Below are positions 52,782 to 62,400 of a DNA stretch of 64,000 nt, piece after piece. The stretch's first letter is position 1. Every line of letters starts with the position of its first letter. Source of the DNA: Aquamicrobium sp. (GTDB taxonomy: Bacteria > Pseudomonadota > Alphaproteobacteria > Rhizobiales > Rhizobiaceae); NCBI GenBank assembly GCA_019739225.1, contig JAHHDT010000006.1, positions 729,501 through 793,500 of the forward strand, in the 5' to 3' direction. Both the position numbers and the translations under genes were made by a program. Under the pieces are notes generated by a model that was not told the origin of the DNA, did no database searches, and saw only the letters and a program-made list of their open reading frames with translations.

Positions 52782-54488
52782 CTACCTGCCGACCTCATTG
52801 TCGCTCGCCGCAACGCCGAAGAGTTGTTCGGCCTGTTCGGCGGTGTAGTAGCCCAGCCGCACGTCGCAGCGCACCGTCTCGGGATCGCGCTCCGACGGAA
52901 GGCCGTAGCCGCCGCCGCCAGGCGTGCCGACGCGGACGCGATCGCCCGCCTTCATGGGAATGTCCTGCTCCTTGGAAAGGTGCTTCGGTACATGGGCCTG
53001 TCCGTCACGATACACGGTCACGGTGTTGACCGCGCCGTCCTGACCGCCCAGTGCACCCTGAGGGCCATAGCGGCCGTGATCCATGACGAACGACGCCCGC
53101 GCCTCGCCGCGCAGGAGTTCGATCTCGTAGTCGAGGCCCATGCCGCCGCGATGCTTGCCGGCGCCGCCCGAGCCCTCCCGCAGCCGGTAGTGGTTGTAGA
53201 GAATGGGGTAGGACTGCTCCATGATCTCCACCGGAGGCGATTTGGAGATGCCTATGGTCGAGCAGCCGTTGGAAAGGCCGTCATGGTCGGCATTGCCGCC
53301 GTAGCCACCGCCGGAGAGCTGATAGAGCACGAACGGGCGGCCGCGCACGGGGTCGAACCCGCCGAGACCGAAATTACCGCTCGAGCCAGCGGGCGCTGCC
53401 GTCACCTCGTCCGGTAGCGCCTTCACCATCGCAGAAAACACTGCTTCCGCGATGCGTTGCGACACTTCCGCCGCGCAACCCGACACCGGACGCGGGTACT
53501 GCGCGTCGAGGAATGTACCTTCGGGCCGGCGGATCACGAGCGGCTCGAACGCGCCGGCACTGATCGGAACATCGGGAAAGATGTGGCGCATTGCGAGATA
53601 GACGGAGGAATGCGTCGTCGCCAGCACCGAGTTCATCGGGCCGATGCAGGGCGGGCTGGAGCCGGCGAAGTCGAAGGTGAGCGTGTCGCCCTTCTTCTCG
53701 ACCGCGAGCCTGATCTCCAGCGGTTGATCCACGACGCCGTCGGAATCGACGAAAGCGAGGCCGTGGTAGACGCCGTCTTCGATGGCTGCGATCCTGGCGC
53801 GCATCTGCACGGCAGCGCGGCGGCGCAGCTCGGCGATGGCCTGGGTGACCGTTTCGTCTCCGTAACGGTCAAGAACTTCGAACAGGCGCGCCTGGCCTAC
53901 GTGGAGCGCGGCGGCCTGCGCCTTGATGTCGCCGATGCGCTGCTCGGCGATCCGGATGTTGGATGTTATGATCGCATAGATCTCGGGATCGAGCGCGCCT
54001 TTCTTGAAAAGCTTGACCGGGGGCAGGCGCAAGCCTTCCTGTTCGACCGCCGTTGCCGAGGCGGAAAAGCCGCCGGGTACTGCGCCGCCGATGTCGGGCC
54101 AATGCCCCGTGTTCGACAGCCAGCAGAAGATTTCCCCGTTTCGCCAAACCGGCATGGCGAAACGCACGTCCATGAGATGCGTGCCGCCAAGATAGGGATC
54201 GTTGATGATGTAGATGTCGTCTTCCTCGGGCGGAAGGCAGCGACCGTCGCGGATCATCTCGATAAGCGTCCGCGTGGAATATTGCATAACGCCGACAAAC
54301 ACCGGCAAACCGCCCACGCCCTGCGCTATAAGAGACCCATCCTCGGCCGCGTAAATGCCGTCGGACCGGTCGTTGGCCTCGGCTATGATCGGCGAGAACG
54401 CGGAGCGGGAGAAGGCCAGGTCCATCTCGTCGCAGGCTTGTTGCAGCGCGGCCTCGATGACCGAAAGTGTGATGGCGTCGAGGGTCAT
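52782..54488 (-). CDS. hyuB: Hydantoinase B/oxoprolinase-family subunit
   Basis: A 568-aa HyuB-type subunit that works with HyuA in ATP-dependent opening of a cyclic amide (hydantoin, 5-oxoproline or similar lactam). EAALQQACDEMDLAFSRSAF at the N-terminus, INDPYLGGTHLMDVRFAMPV near residue 92 and GRYGPQGALGGQDGAVNTV near 490 are characteristic. The length is normal. It overlaps hyuA (ATGA). The true substrate is unknown; the setting suggests the tetrahydro-oxonicotinate lactam, which is speculative. Confidence 0.88.
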   Translation of the reverse strand: MTLDAITLSVIEAALQQACDEMDLAFSRSAFSPIIAEANDRSDGIYAAEDGSLIAQGVGGLPVFVGVMQYSTRTLIEMIRDGRCLPPEEDDIYIINDPYLGGTHLMDVRFAMPVWRNGEIFCWLSNTGHWPDIGGAVPGGFSASATAVEQEGLRLPPVKLFKKGALDPEIYAIITSNIRIAEQRIGDIKAQAAALHVGQARLFEVLDRYGDETVTQAIAELRRRAAVQMRARIAAIEDGVYHGLAFVDSDGVVDQPLEIRLAVEKKGDTLTFDFAGSSPPCIGPMNSVLATTHSSVYLAMRHIFPDVPISAGAFEPLVIRRPEGTFLDAQYPRPVSGCAAEVSQRIAEAVFSAMVKALPDEVTAAPAGSSGNFGLGGFDPVRGRPFVLYQLSGGGYGGNADHDGLSNGCSTIGISKSPPVEIMEQSYPILYNHYRLREGSGGAGKHRGGMGLDYEIELLRGEARASFVMDHGRYGPQGALGGQDGAVNTVTVYRDGQAHVPKHLSKEQDIPMKAGDRVRVGTPGGGGYGLPSERDPETVRCDVRLGYYTAEQAEQLFGVAASDNEVGR

Positions 54489-56548
54489 GCTCCCACCTCG
54501 ATGATCAGATTGCCGTCGGCGTCCTGGGTGACGCGGTCGCCCGGTTCCACAACCGTTGTGGCATCGAGCTGTTCGAGGATCGCAGGCCCGGTGATCGTGG
54601 CGCTGAGCGGCAGCTTTTCGCGTGCATAGACAGGCGTCTCGATCCAGCTTCCATCAAACCATACGGGACGCGCTCCCGTCTGTGCATCGGCCAGCGTCGC
54701 CAGTCGGCCAGCAGGATCGATCAGCAGTGACAAATCGATCTGCCGGCGTTCGCCGATGACCGAGGTGTTGAGGTTGACGAGGTTGGCGCGAATTTCCGGC
54801 AACGACACCTTGAACCGCGCGAAGTATGCGGCTTCGAACAGCGATTGCAACTCGGCCGCCGACACCGTCGCGCTCGGGAGTGCGACGTTGATGAGATGTG
54901 TCTGGCCGACGAATTGCATATCGGCGGAGTGCACGAAGCGCAGCGTTTGCGGCTTCACCGCCTCCTTGGCGATCAGCGCGCGGCCTTCGTCTGCCTGTGT
55001 CGCGAGAATGGCGGCAAGCTCGGCTTCGTCAATCTCGGCCACGGGGACGTTCACCGTGCGCACGAAATCGTGCCGCATGTCCGCCACCACGCAGCCAAGC
55101 GCGTTGGTGATGCCGGGGCGCGCCGGCACGATCACCTTCGGGATCGAGAGCTCACGTGCGAGGGCGGCCGCATGCAGCGGCCCGGCGCCGCCGAAAGCAA
55201 AGAGCGCGAAGTCGCGCGGGTCGTGCCCCTTGGCGACCGAGACCATGCGGATCGCGCCTGCCATTTTCAGGTTGCCAAGCTTGAGCACCGCGCCCGCAGC
55301 GCCAACGCCGTCCAGGCCGGCCCTGCGACCGATCCGTTCAGCGAAAATGTCGGTGACGGCTTCGACCGAAACCGGGTTGTCGACCGCAAGCAACCGGTTC
55401 GGGTTCAGCCGCCCGAGCACCAGATTGGCATCCGATACGGTCGGCTCCGTGCCTCCACGGCCGTAGCAGATCGGACCGGGGGTCGCGCCTGCGCTGTCCG
55501 GCCCGACGCGGATGAGGCCTGCGTCATCGATGCGTGCGATCGAACCGCCCCCGGCACCGACCGTATGCACGTCGACCATCGGGACATGGATCGGCATCGC
55601 ATATTCGATCTCGATCTCGTTGGAAACCGCCGGACGGGCGTTGCGGATCAGCGCGACATCCGTCGATGTGCCGCCCATGTCGTAAGTGACGACGTGCGGG
55701 AAACCGGCGCGGCGCGCCGTATAGGCGGCGGCCATGACGCCGGAGGCCGGTCCAGACATGACGGTCTTTGCCGCCTCTTCGGTGACGAAACGCGCCGAGA
55801 TCATGCCGCCATTGCCGTTCATGACGAGAAAGTCGCGCGCGTAGCCCCGCGCGTTCAGTTCGTCGGCAAGCCTGCCGATGTAGCGTTTCAGGATCGGCTG
55901 TACCGAGGCGTTGACGGCGGCGGTTACGCCGCGCTCGAACTCGCGAGCCTCCGACAGCAGCGAATGACCCGTCGTGACATGCTCGTTGGGCCACATCGAG
56001 CGGGCGATCTCGGCTGCGCGCAGCTCATGCGCCGGATTGGCGTAGGCGTGAAGGAAATGGATCACCAGCGACTCGCAGCCAGCGTCCAGCAGGTGTTGGA
56101 CTGCTTTGCGCACGGCCTGCTCATCCAGCGGAATGCGCACGTTGCCGGACGCCTCCATGCGCTCCGGAACCTCCAGCCGCAAGTCGCGCGGGATGACAGG
56201 CACGAACACACCCGTCATGCCGTAGGGCTGCGGGCGGGTACGCCTGCCGAGCTCGATCACGTCGCGGAAGCCGGCCGTGGTGATCATGCCGGCCCTGGCA
56301 AGGCGTCGCTCCAGCACCGCATTGGTTGTCGTGGTCGTCCCATGGACGATGAGGTCGATGTCGGAAACGGCCTTGCCGGTGGCCTCGAGCGCCGCGACCA
56401 CGCCGAACGCCTGGTTGTCGACTGTGGTGGGCACCTTGGCGATGCGCACACGGCCATCTTCGGCGCCGTCGATCAGGAGAAGATCGGTAAAGGTTCCGCC
56501 GACATCGATCCCGGCGACCGTACCTTTTGCGGCATCTTTCTCAATCAT
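54485..56548 (-). CDS. hyuA: Hydantoinase A/oxoprolinase-family subunit
   Basis: A 687-aa HyuA-type ATPase subunit. GIDVGGTFTDLLLIDGAEDG at residues ~13-32 is the actin-like phosphate loop, HGTTTTTNAVLERR near 69, and TYDMGGTSTDVALIRN near 290; AFGGAGPLHAAALARELSIP lies near 460. The length matches. It is the first gene of the hyuAB operon, divergent from the ferredoxin reductase, with a site like that of the pncA/Mo-hydroxylase promoter between them. Confidence 0.9.
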   Translation of the reverse strand: MIEKDAAKGTVAGIDVGGTFTDLLLIDGAEDGRVRIAKVPTTVDNQAFGVVAALEATGKAVSDIDLIVHGTTTTTNAVLERRLARAGMITTAGFRDVIELGRRTRPQPYGMTGVFVPVIPRDLRLEVPERMEASGNVRIPLDEQAVRKAVQHLLDAGCESLVIHFLHAYANPAHELRAAEIARSMWPNEHVTTGHSLLSEAREFERGVTAAVNASVQPILKRYIGRLADELNARGYARDFLVMNGNGGMISARFVTEEAAKTVMSGPASGVMAAAYTARRAGFPHVVTYDMGGTSTDVALIRNARPAVSNEIEIEYAMPIHVPMVDVHTVGAGGGSIARIDDAGLIRVGPDSAGATPGPICYGRGGTEPTVSDANLVLGRLNPNRLLAVDNPVSVEAVTDIFAERIGRRAGLDGVGAAGAVLKLGNLKMAGAIRMVSVAKGHDPRDFALFAFGGAGPLHAAALARELSIPKVIVPARPGITNALGCVVADMRHDFVRTVNVPVAEIDEAELAAILATQADEGRALIAKEAVKPQTLRFVHSADMQFVGQTHLINVALPSATVSAAELQSLFEAAYFARFKVSLPEIRANLVNLNTSVIGERRQIDLSLLIDPAGRLATLADAQTGARPVWFDGSWIETPVYAREKLPLSATITGPAILEQLDATTVVEPGDRVTQDADGNLIIEVGA

Positions 56549-56625
56549 GGCGCAATTCCGGGATAGAGAATCTGCTTAAGACGCGCAATTTGGAAAGCCG
56601 CCCTACTGTGCTGCCTTGACGTAAT

Positions 56626-56643
56626 ATTCGTTTGTATACTAAT
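56626..56643. promoter_or_regulatory. Candidate shared operator between hyuA and fpr
   Basis: ATTCGTTTGTATACTAAT is an inverted repeat (ATTCGT-N6-ACTAAT, one mismatch) and shares TCGTTTGYATAC with the site at 43325-43342. The whole segment is AT-rich and lies between the divergent genes. Confidence 0.5.
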
Positions 56644-56724
56644 AAACTTGACTGGCAAGCACAGACCTTGCAACCGCCGTGATCGCTTTTCTCCGGCCCC
56701 ATATCAAGCAGCAGGACGACAGGA

Positions 56725-57552
56725 ATGAACACAGCCGCGCGCCAGGAAGTCGGTTCAGCACGCCCGATCGAGTTTCCCATCCCCGCCGGTGTCTATGCCG
56801 AGCGCGTGGTTTCGGTTCGCCATTATACCGACAGGCTGTTCTCGTTCCGCATCACGCGTCCGCAGGCCTTTCGTTTCCGCTCCGGCGAATTCGTCATGAT
56901 CGGCCTGCCCAACGCCGAAAAGCCGGTGTTCCGGGCCTATTCCATCGCCAGCCCGGCCTGGGACGAGGAGATCGAGTTCTTCTCGATCAAGGTTCCGGAC
57001 GGCCCGCTCACGCAGCACCTGCAGAAGATCCAGCCCGGCGACACGGTGCTGATGCGCCAGAAGTCGACGGGCACGCTGGTGCTCGACGCGCTGACGCCCG
57101 CCAAGCGGCTGTGGATGATCTCGACGGGCACGGGCATCGCGCCGTTCGCCAGCCTGATGCGTGATCCCGAGACCTACGAGAAGTTCGATCAGGTCATCCT
57201 GACCCATACCTGCCGCGATGTGGCCGAACTCGTCTACGGCAACGACCTCGCCCGCGGGCTCATCGAAGATCCGCTGATCGGGGAACTGGCGGCCGGCCGC
57301 TTCACGCACTACGCCACGACGACGCGTGAGAACCACCCCAAGATGGGTCGTATCACCACGCTGATCGAAAGCGGGCAGCTTTTCTCCGATCTCGAGGTGC
57401 CGCCCTTCGATCCCGCTGTCGACCGCGTGATGATCTGCGGTTCGATGGACATGATCCGCGACGTCAAGGCGCTCGTGGAAACCTTCGGCCTCACCGAAGG
57501 GGCCAACAACAAGCCTGCGGAATTCGTGGTCGAACGCGCCTTCGTCGGCTGA
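56725..57552 (+). CDS. fpr: Ferredoxin-NADP+ reductase
   Basis: A 275-aa FAD enzyme that exchanges electrons between NADPH and ferredoxin/flavodoxin. FAD-binding RAYSIASPAW near residue 71, NADP-binding STGTGIAPFASLM near 132, CGSMDMIRDV near 238, and the C-terminal FVVERAFVG typical of the rhizobial/FprA subclass are all visible. ACAGGA precedes the ATG. Divergent from hyuA, it could supply reduced ferredoxin to the 6-hydroxynicotinate reductase-like protein. Confidence 0.92.
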   Translation: MNTAARQEVGSARPIEFPIPAGVYAERVVSVRHYTDRLFSFRITRPQAFRFRSGEFVMIGLPNAEKPVFRAYSIASPAWDEEIEFFSIKVPDGPLTQHLQKIQPGDTVLMRQKSTGTLVLDALTPAKRLWMISTGTGIAPFASLMRDPETYEKFDQVILTHTCRDVAELVYGNDLARGLIEDPLIGELAAGRFTHYATTTRENHPKMGRITTLIESGQLFSDLEVPPFDPAVDRVMICGSMDMIRDVKALVETFGLTEGANNKPAEFVVERAFVG

Positions 57553-57564
57553 CCTTGTCGGGGT

Positions 57565-57582
57565 TTCAGGCTACAGCCTGAA
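57565..57582. terminator. Hairpin at the convergent fpr/diguanylate cyclase ends
   Basis: TTCAGGCTACAGCCTGAA has perfect 8-bp arms. It starts 13 bp after the fpr stop and covers the last codons of the minus-strand cyclase gene. No clear T-run follows, so it is a weak candidate for a shared terminator. Confidence 0.4.
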
Positions 57583-58741
57583 GCTCGGCCACGACCTTGT
57601 CGCGTCCGCTGTCCTTGGCTCTGTAGAGCGACGTGTCCGCGCGGTGAAGCACGCTTTCGAAACTTTCGCTTTGGATCTGGACAAGCGCGACGCCGGCGCT
57701 GGCGGTGCCGGAAATCAATCCGTTCGCCGTTTCGACCCGGCTTTGCGCGAAGATGGCGCGAATGCGCTCCGCGGTACTGGTGGCAAGCAGGGAAGACGCA
57801 TTCCTTAATACGAGGACGAACTCCTCACCGCCGATCCGGGCGGCAATGTCGTCCTCCCGCAGGACCACACGCGTGGCGTCGGCGAAACGGCGCAGGACTT
57901 CATCCCCGATCGCATGGCCGTGGCGGTCGTTGATGGCCTTGAAGTCATCAAGGTCGAAAGCTACTACGGCATGTCCGGGTTGAAGGTCCTGTCCCGACAT
58001 GCTGTCGAACAGGGCGCGGCGGTTGAGCAGGCCGGTCAGAATGTCGGTGCGGGCCTCCTGCCTGTGCCGCCGCGCCGCGCGCGCGTGGTTGAGGCCGAGG
58101 GAAAGCGCGCCCACCCCGGTTATGCCGATTATGCACATGATGGCGTTGAACTGTTCGGCCCAGTTGTCCGGTCTGCGCCCCATGATCCATTCGGCTTCAT
58201 GCAGGAGCACGGCGCCACAGGCGAAGAAAGAGAGGGCCGCCAGTACGTAGAGCAGGCAAAGGAGCGCCATCGATGAAGGCGCTTCGGAGCGGGTCGTCCA
58301 ATACTGGCCTGCGCTCGCGGCGAGAAACCCGCCTGCGAGAAAGTTGTAGATCATGATGCCGAACCCGTCGAAGCCGACCGCGATCGGGACTCCGACAGAG
58401 ACTGCCGTCAGCAACAGCAGCATCACCTGCAAGAGGGAGGTTTCCCTGCCGGCGAACTGCCGGGCGGCAACGAACACGATCACGAAGCCGACGATTTCCA
58501 TCGTGAACGCCGTGGCAGCAATCGCCATGTTGTCAGGCGGCAGCACGGAATAGAGGATCACACCGGTCGCGAGCAGGAGCATGCCCACCGCCCAGCCTAT
58601 CAGGAAGCGGTCGGAGCGATTGTGAAACCAGACACTAAGCATCGGCAGAGCCAGCGCCGCAGCGCACAGGCTTGCCGCAATGAAGAGCGAATCCCTATCG
58701 ATCAACTTCGCACACCCTACGGATTTTCGCGTTTCTACCAT
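57566..58741 (-). CDS. Membrane-bound diguanylate cyclase (GGDEF)
   Basis: A 391-aa protein with about six to seven N-terminal membrane segments (residues ~15-210; not a named sensor class) and a C-terminal GGDEF domain. The active-site motif is ARIGGEEFVLVL, with the I-site RxxD (REDD) five residues upstream, so feedback inhibition by c-di-GMP is expected. DILTGLLNRRALFD and FDLDDFKAINDRHGHAIGDE are well kept, so it should make c-di-GMP. The gene stands alone. Confidence 0.92.
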   Translation of the reverse strand: MVETRKSVGCAKLIDRDSLFIAASLCAAALALPMLSVWFHNRSDRFLIGWAVGMLLLATGVILYSVLPPDNMAIAATAFTMEIVGFVIVFVAARQFAGRETSLLQVMLLLLTAVSVGVPIAVGFDGFGIMIYNFLAGGFLAASAGQYWTTRSEAPSSMALLCLLYVLAALSFFACGAVLLHEAEWIMGRRPDNWAEQFNAIMCIIGITGVGALSLGLNHARAARRHRQEARTDILTGLLNRRALFDSMSGQDLQPGHAVVAFDLDDFKAINDRHGHAIGDEVLRRFADATRVVLREDDIAARIGGEEFVLVLRNASSLLATSTAERIRAIFAQSRVETANGLISGTASAGVALVQIQSESFESVLHRADTSLYRAKDSGRDKVVAELQAVA

Positions 58742-58818
58742 GCGGGTGACTGCCGAAGTGTATAGGTCGTGCGAAAGCTCGCCGCGTGGTGAAAAATGTC
58801 TTATCCCGCGCTGGCGGG

Positions 58819-59280
58819 CTACAGCGGCAGTGCAGTCTCCTGCTTGATATCCTTGAGCACGAGGTTGGTGCGGACATTGGCGATGCCCGGCAGGCGAAAC
58901 AGGAAGCCTTCCAGGAACCGGTTATAGGCGTCGAGGTTCTCGCAGGCCACGCGAAGGTGATAATCGGCCTCGCCTGTGGTGGCGAAGCAGTCGAGCACTT
59001 CCGGTCGCCTGCGCACTTCGGCGATGAAAGTGTCGACGTGGCTGTGGTCGTGCCGGGTCAGCGACACATGGGCAATCGCGTGGAATTTCTGGCCGGCGCG
59101 CGCGGCGTCGAGGATCGCCGCGTAGCGCCTTATCACGCCAGCCTCTTCCAGGGCCCTCACCCGTCGCCAGCAAGCTGATGGCGACATGCCAGCCTGCTCC
59201 GCCAGGTCCTGGTTGGAGATACGCGCATTGTCCTGGAGAATGCGCAGGAGACGGCGATCCTGTTCCGTCAGTTCCTCCAT
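58819..59280 (-). CDS. Lrp/AsnC family regulator
   Basis: A 153-aa regulator. The HTH is DRRLLRILQDNARISNQDLA followed by EQAGMSPSACWRRVRALEEA; the C-terminal RAM domain senses amino acids (DYHLRVACENLDAYNRFLEG). AAAGGAAATGAT precedes ATG 59280. It is divergent from the indolepyruvate oxidoreductase gene, which it probably controls in response to an aromatic or branched amino acid. Confidence 0.92.
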   Translation of the reverse strand: MEELTEQDRRLLRILQDNARISNQDLAEQAGMSPSACWRRVRALEEAGVIRRYAAILDAARAGQKFHAIAHVSLTRHDHSHVDTFIAEVRRRPEVLDCFATTGEADYHLRVACENLDAYNRFLEGFLFRLPGIANVRTNLVLKDIKQETALPL

Positions 59281-59425
59281 ATCATTTCCTTTTGTCGGCA
59301 GATTTTTTCGATTTTTATGTCGATTTGGTCATTCTTGCCGAATTTGTGCCCGATTTGCGGAAATCTGGCAAGTTCTACCGCTTGATGCGCGTTAGAATGG
59401 GCAAAGGCACCTCAGGGAGGCACCC

Positions 59426-62400
59426 ATGACCGCGCACGCGCCGCTTCGTGATCTCACACGCTATCGCCTGGATGATCGCTATACGCAGACCGACGGCAGC
59501 GTCTTCATGACCGGAACGCAGGCACTTGTGCGCATCGCGCTGGACCAGGCGCGACGCGACCGTGCGCAAGGCCGCAAGACGGGCGGTTTCGTTTCCGGTT
59601 ATCGCGGCTCGCCGCTTGGCGGGCTCGATCTGGAAATCTGGCGCAACAAGCGCCTTGTTGCCGATGCCGGCATCGAGTTCCTGCCCGCAGTCAACGAGGA
59701 CCTTGCAGCGACCGCCGTTCTGGGCTCGCAGCAGGTCGAGACCAACCCGGACCGGCAGGTCGAAGGCGTGTTCGCGATGTGGTACGGCAAGGGTCCCGGT
59801 GTCGACCGGGCCGGCGATGCACTCAAGCACGGCAACGCCTACGGCTCGTCGCCGAATGGCGGGGTGCTCGTGGTTGCCGGTGACGATCATGGCTGCGTCT
59901 CGTCATCCATGCCGCACCAGTCCGACGTCGCCTTCATGGCGTGGTTCATGCCGACTCTGAACCCCGCAAGCGTGTCCGAATATCTGGAGTTCGGCGAATA
60001 CGGCTACGCGCTGTCGCGCTTTTCCGGCATGTGGGTCGGCTTCAAGGCGGTGTCGGAGACGGTGGAATCGGCCGGCTCATTCGAGCTTAGGCAGGACCGC
60101 GTATTCAAAACGCCTGATTTCACACCGCCACCCGCAGGGCTCCATTATCGCTGGCCCGATCTGCCCGGCCCGCAGATCGAGGAGCGTATGGAGGCGAAGA
60201 AGCAGGCGGTCTTCGCCTTTGCCGAGGCAAACCCGATCGACCGTCACATCTACGACGTGAAGCACGCCCGTTTCGGCATCGTCACCACCGGCAAGGGCCA
60301 TCTCGACCTGATGGAGGCGCTGCGCTTGCTCGGCATTGGTGAAAGCGAATGCCGCGAGCTCGGCATCGACATCTACAAGGTCGGCATGGTGTGGCCGTTG
60401 GCCAGGCGCGATGCGCTCGACTTCGTGCGCGGCAAGGAGGAGGTGCTGGTCGTCGAGGAAAAGCGCGGCATCATCGAAAGCCAGTTCAAGGAATATTTCT
60501 ACGACTGGCCGGGCGACAAGCCGAAGCGGATGGTCGGCAAGCGCGACGAGAACGGCGAAAGGCTGATCCCGTGGACCGGCGAGCTTTCACCGCGCCAACT
60601 CGTGCCTCTGGTGGCAAAGCGGCTGGACGGGATCTTTCCGGGGCAGGGCTTTGCCGAACGCGCGGCGCGCATCGCCGGCGAGCCAGCGATTTCCATCAGC
60701 GTCGAGGGTGCGACGCGCACGCCCTATTTCTGTTCCGGCTGCCCGCACAACACCTCGACCAAGGTCCCCGAGGGTTCAAAGGCGCTGGCCGGGATCGGTT
60801 GTCATTTCATGGCGAGCTGGATGGATCGCGAAACGAGTTCGCTGATCCAGATGGGTGGCGAGGGCGTCAACTGGGCAGCTTCCTCGCTGTTTACCGGGAA
60901 GGGCCACATCTTCCAGAATCTGGGAGAGGGGACCTACTATCATTCCGGCTCAATGGCCCTTCGGCAGGCGATCGCGGCAAAGGCCAACATCACCTACAAG
61001 ATTCTTTATAACGATGCCGTCGCAATGACGGGTGGCCAGCCGGTCGACGGCCCGGTCAGCGTGCAAGCGATCGCGCAGGAGGTGCGTGCCGAAGGCGTCG
61101 AGCGCATCGCGCTGGTCAGCGACGATCCGGCCAAATTTCATTCCGGCGACTTCCCGCACGGCGTGACCATTCATCATCGCCGTGAACTCGATGCGGTGCA
61201 GCGCGAACTGCGCGACGTGGAGGGCGTATCCGTGCTCATCTACGAGCAGACCTGCGCCACGGAAAAGCGCCGGCGGCGCAAGCGCGGCACGATGGCCGAC
61301 CCCGGCAAGGTAGTCGTCATCAATGAACTGGTCTGCGAAGGTTGCGGCGATTGCTCTGTGGAATCCAACTGCCTGTCCGTCGAACCGGTCGAAACGGAGT
61401 TCGGGACCAAGCGACGCATCAACCAGTCGTCCTGCAACAAGGACTTCTCGTGCGTGAACGGCTTCTGCCCCAGCTTCGTGACGCTGGAAGGGGCGGTTCG
61501 GCGTAAGCGGACAGGACGAGAGCTCGATCTCGCGGCATTGGCCAGCGATCTCGAACAGCCGGAACTTCCGGGCCTGGACAAGCCCTATGACCTGCTGATC
61601 ACCGGTGTCGGCGGAACCGGGGTTGTTACCATCGGCGCGCTCGTCACGATGGCGGCGCATCTGGAGGCCAAAGGCTCGTCGGTGCTCGACTTCACCGGCT
61701 TTGCACAGAAGTTCGGCCCTGTGCTGTCCTTTGTGCGCATCGCCTCGAAACCCGCCGCGATCAACCAGGTGCGCATCGACCGTGGCGCGGCGGATGCGCT
61801 CATCGGATGCGATATCGTTGTCTCCTCGTCGCCCAAGGCTTCGGCCAGCTACCGGCCCGAAATGCGGGCTGCGGTGAACCTCGCCAAGATGCCGACCGGC
61901 GACATCGTGCGCCGGCGCGATGCGGACCTCGCGGTCGACCGACGTGTCACGGCGCTCACCAACGTCATCGGTGCCGAGCGGTTGTCGGCGATCGATGCGA
62001 ACCAGCTCGCGGAAACGCTGATGGGCGACGCGGTTTTCGCCAATGTCATGATGCTCGGCTTCGCCTGGCAGAAGGGGCTCGTGCCCGTCGGCGCTGCTGC
62101 GCTTGCACAGGCGATCGAACTGAACGGCGTCGCCGTCGAGGCCAACCATCGCGCGTTTCTGATCGGTCGGGTTGCCGCCGCCAACCCGGAACGGCTGGCC
62201 GCTCTTTTACGCCCGGAAAAGCCGAAGCCCGAAACGCTTGACGAGATGATCGGCCGCCGCGCCGATTTCCTCACGCAGTATCAGGATGCCGCCTATGCGG
62301 GACGATACCGGGAAGTTGTCGACAGGGTACGCGAAGCGGAGGCATCGCTCGGATCCGACCGACTGACCAAGGCCGTGGCGCGCTCGCTGTTCAAGCTGAT

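Noticed and set aside
54845-56566. 573-codon plus-strand frame opposite hyuA
   Set aside because: His/Arg/Asp-rich sequence with no domain; it is the antisense shadow of a strongly supported hyuA gene.
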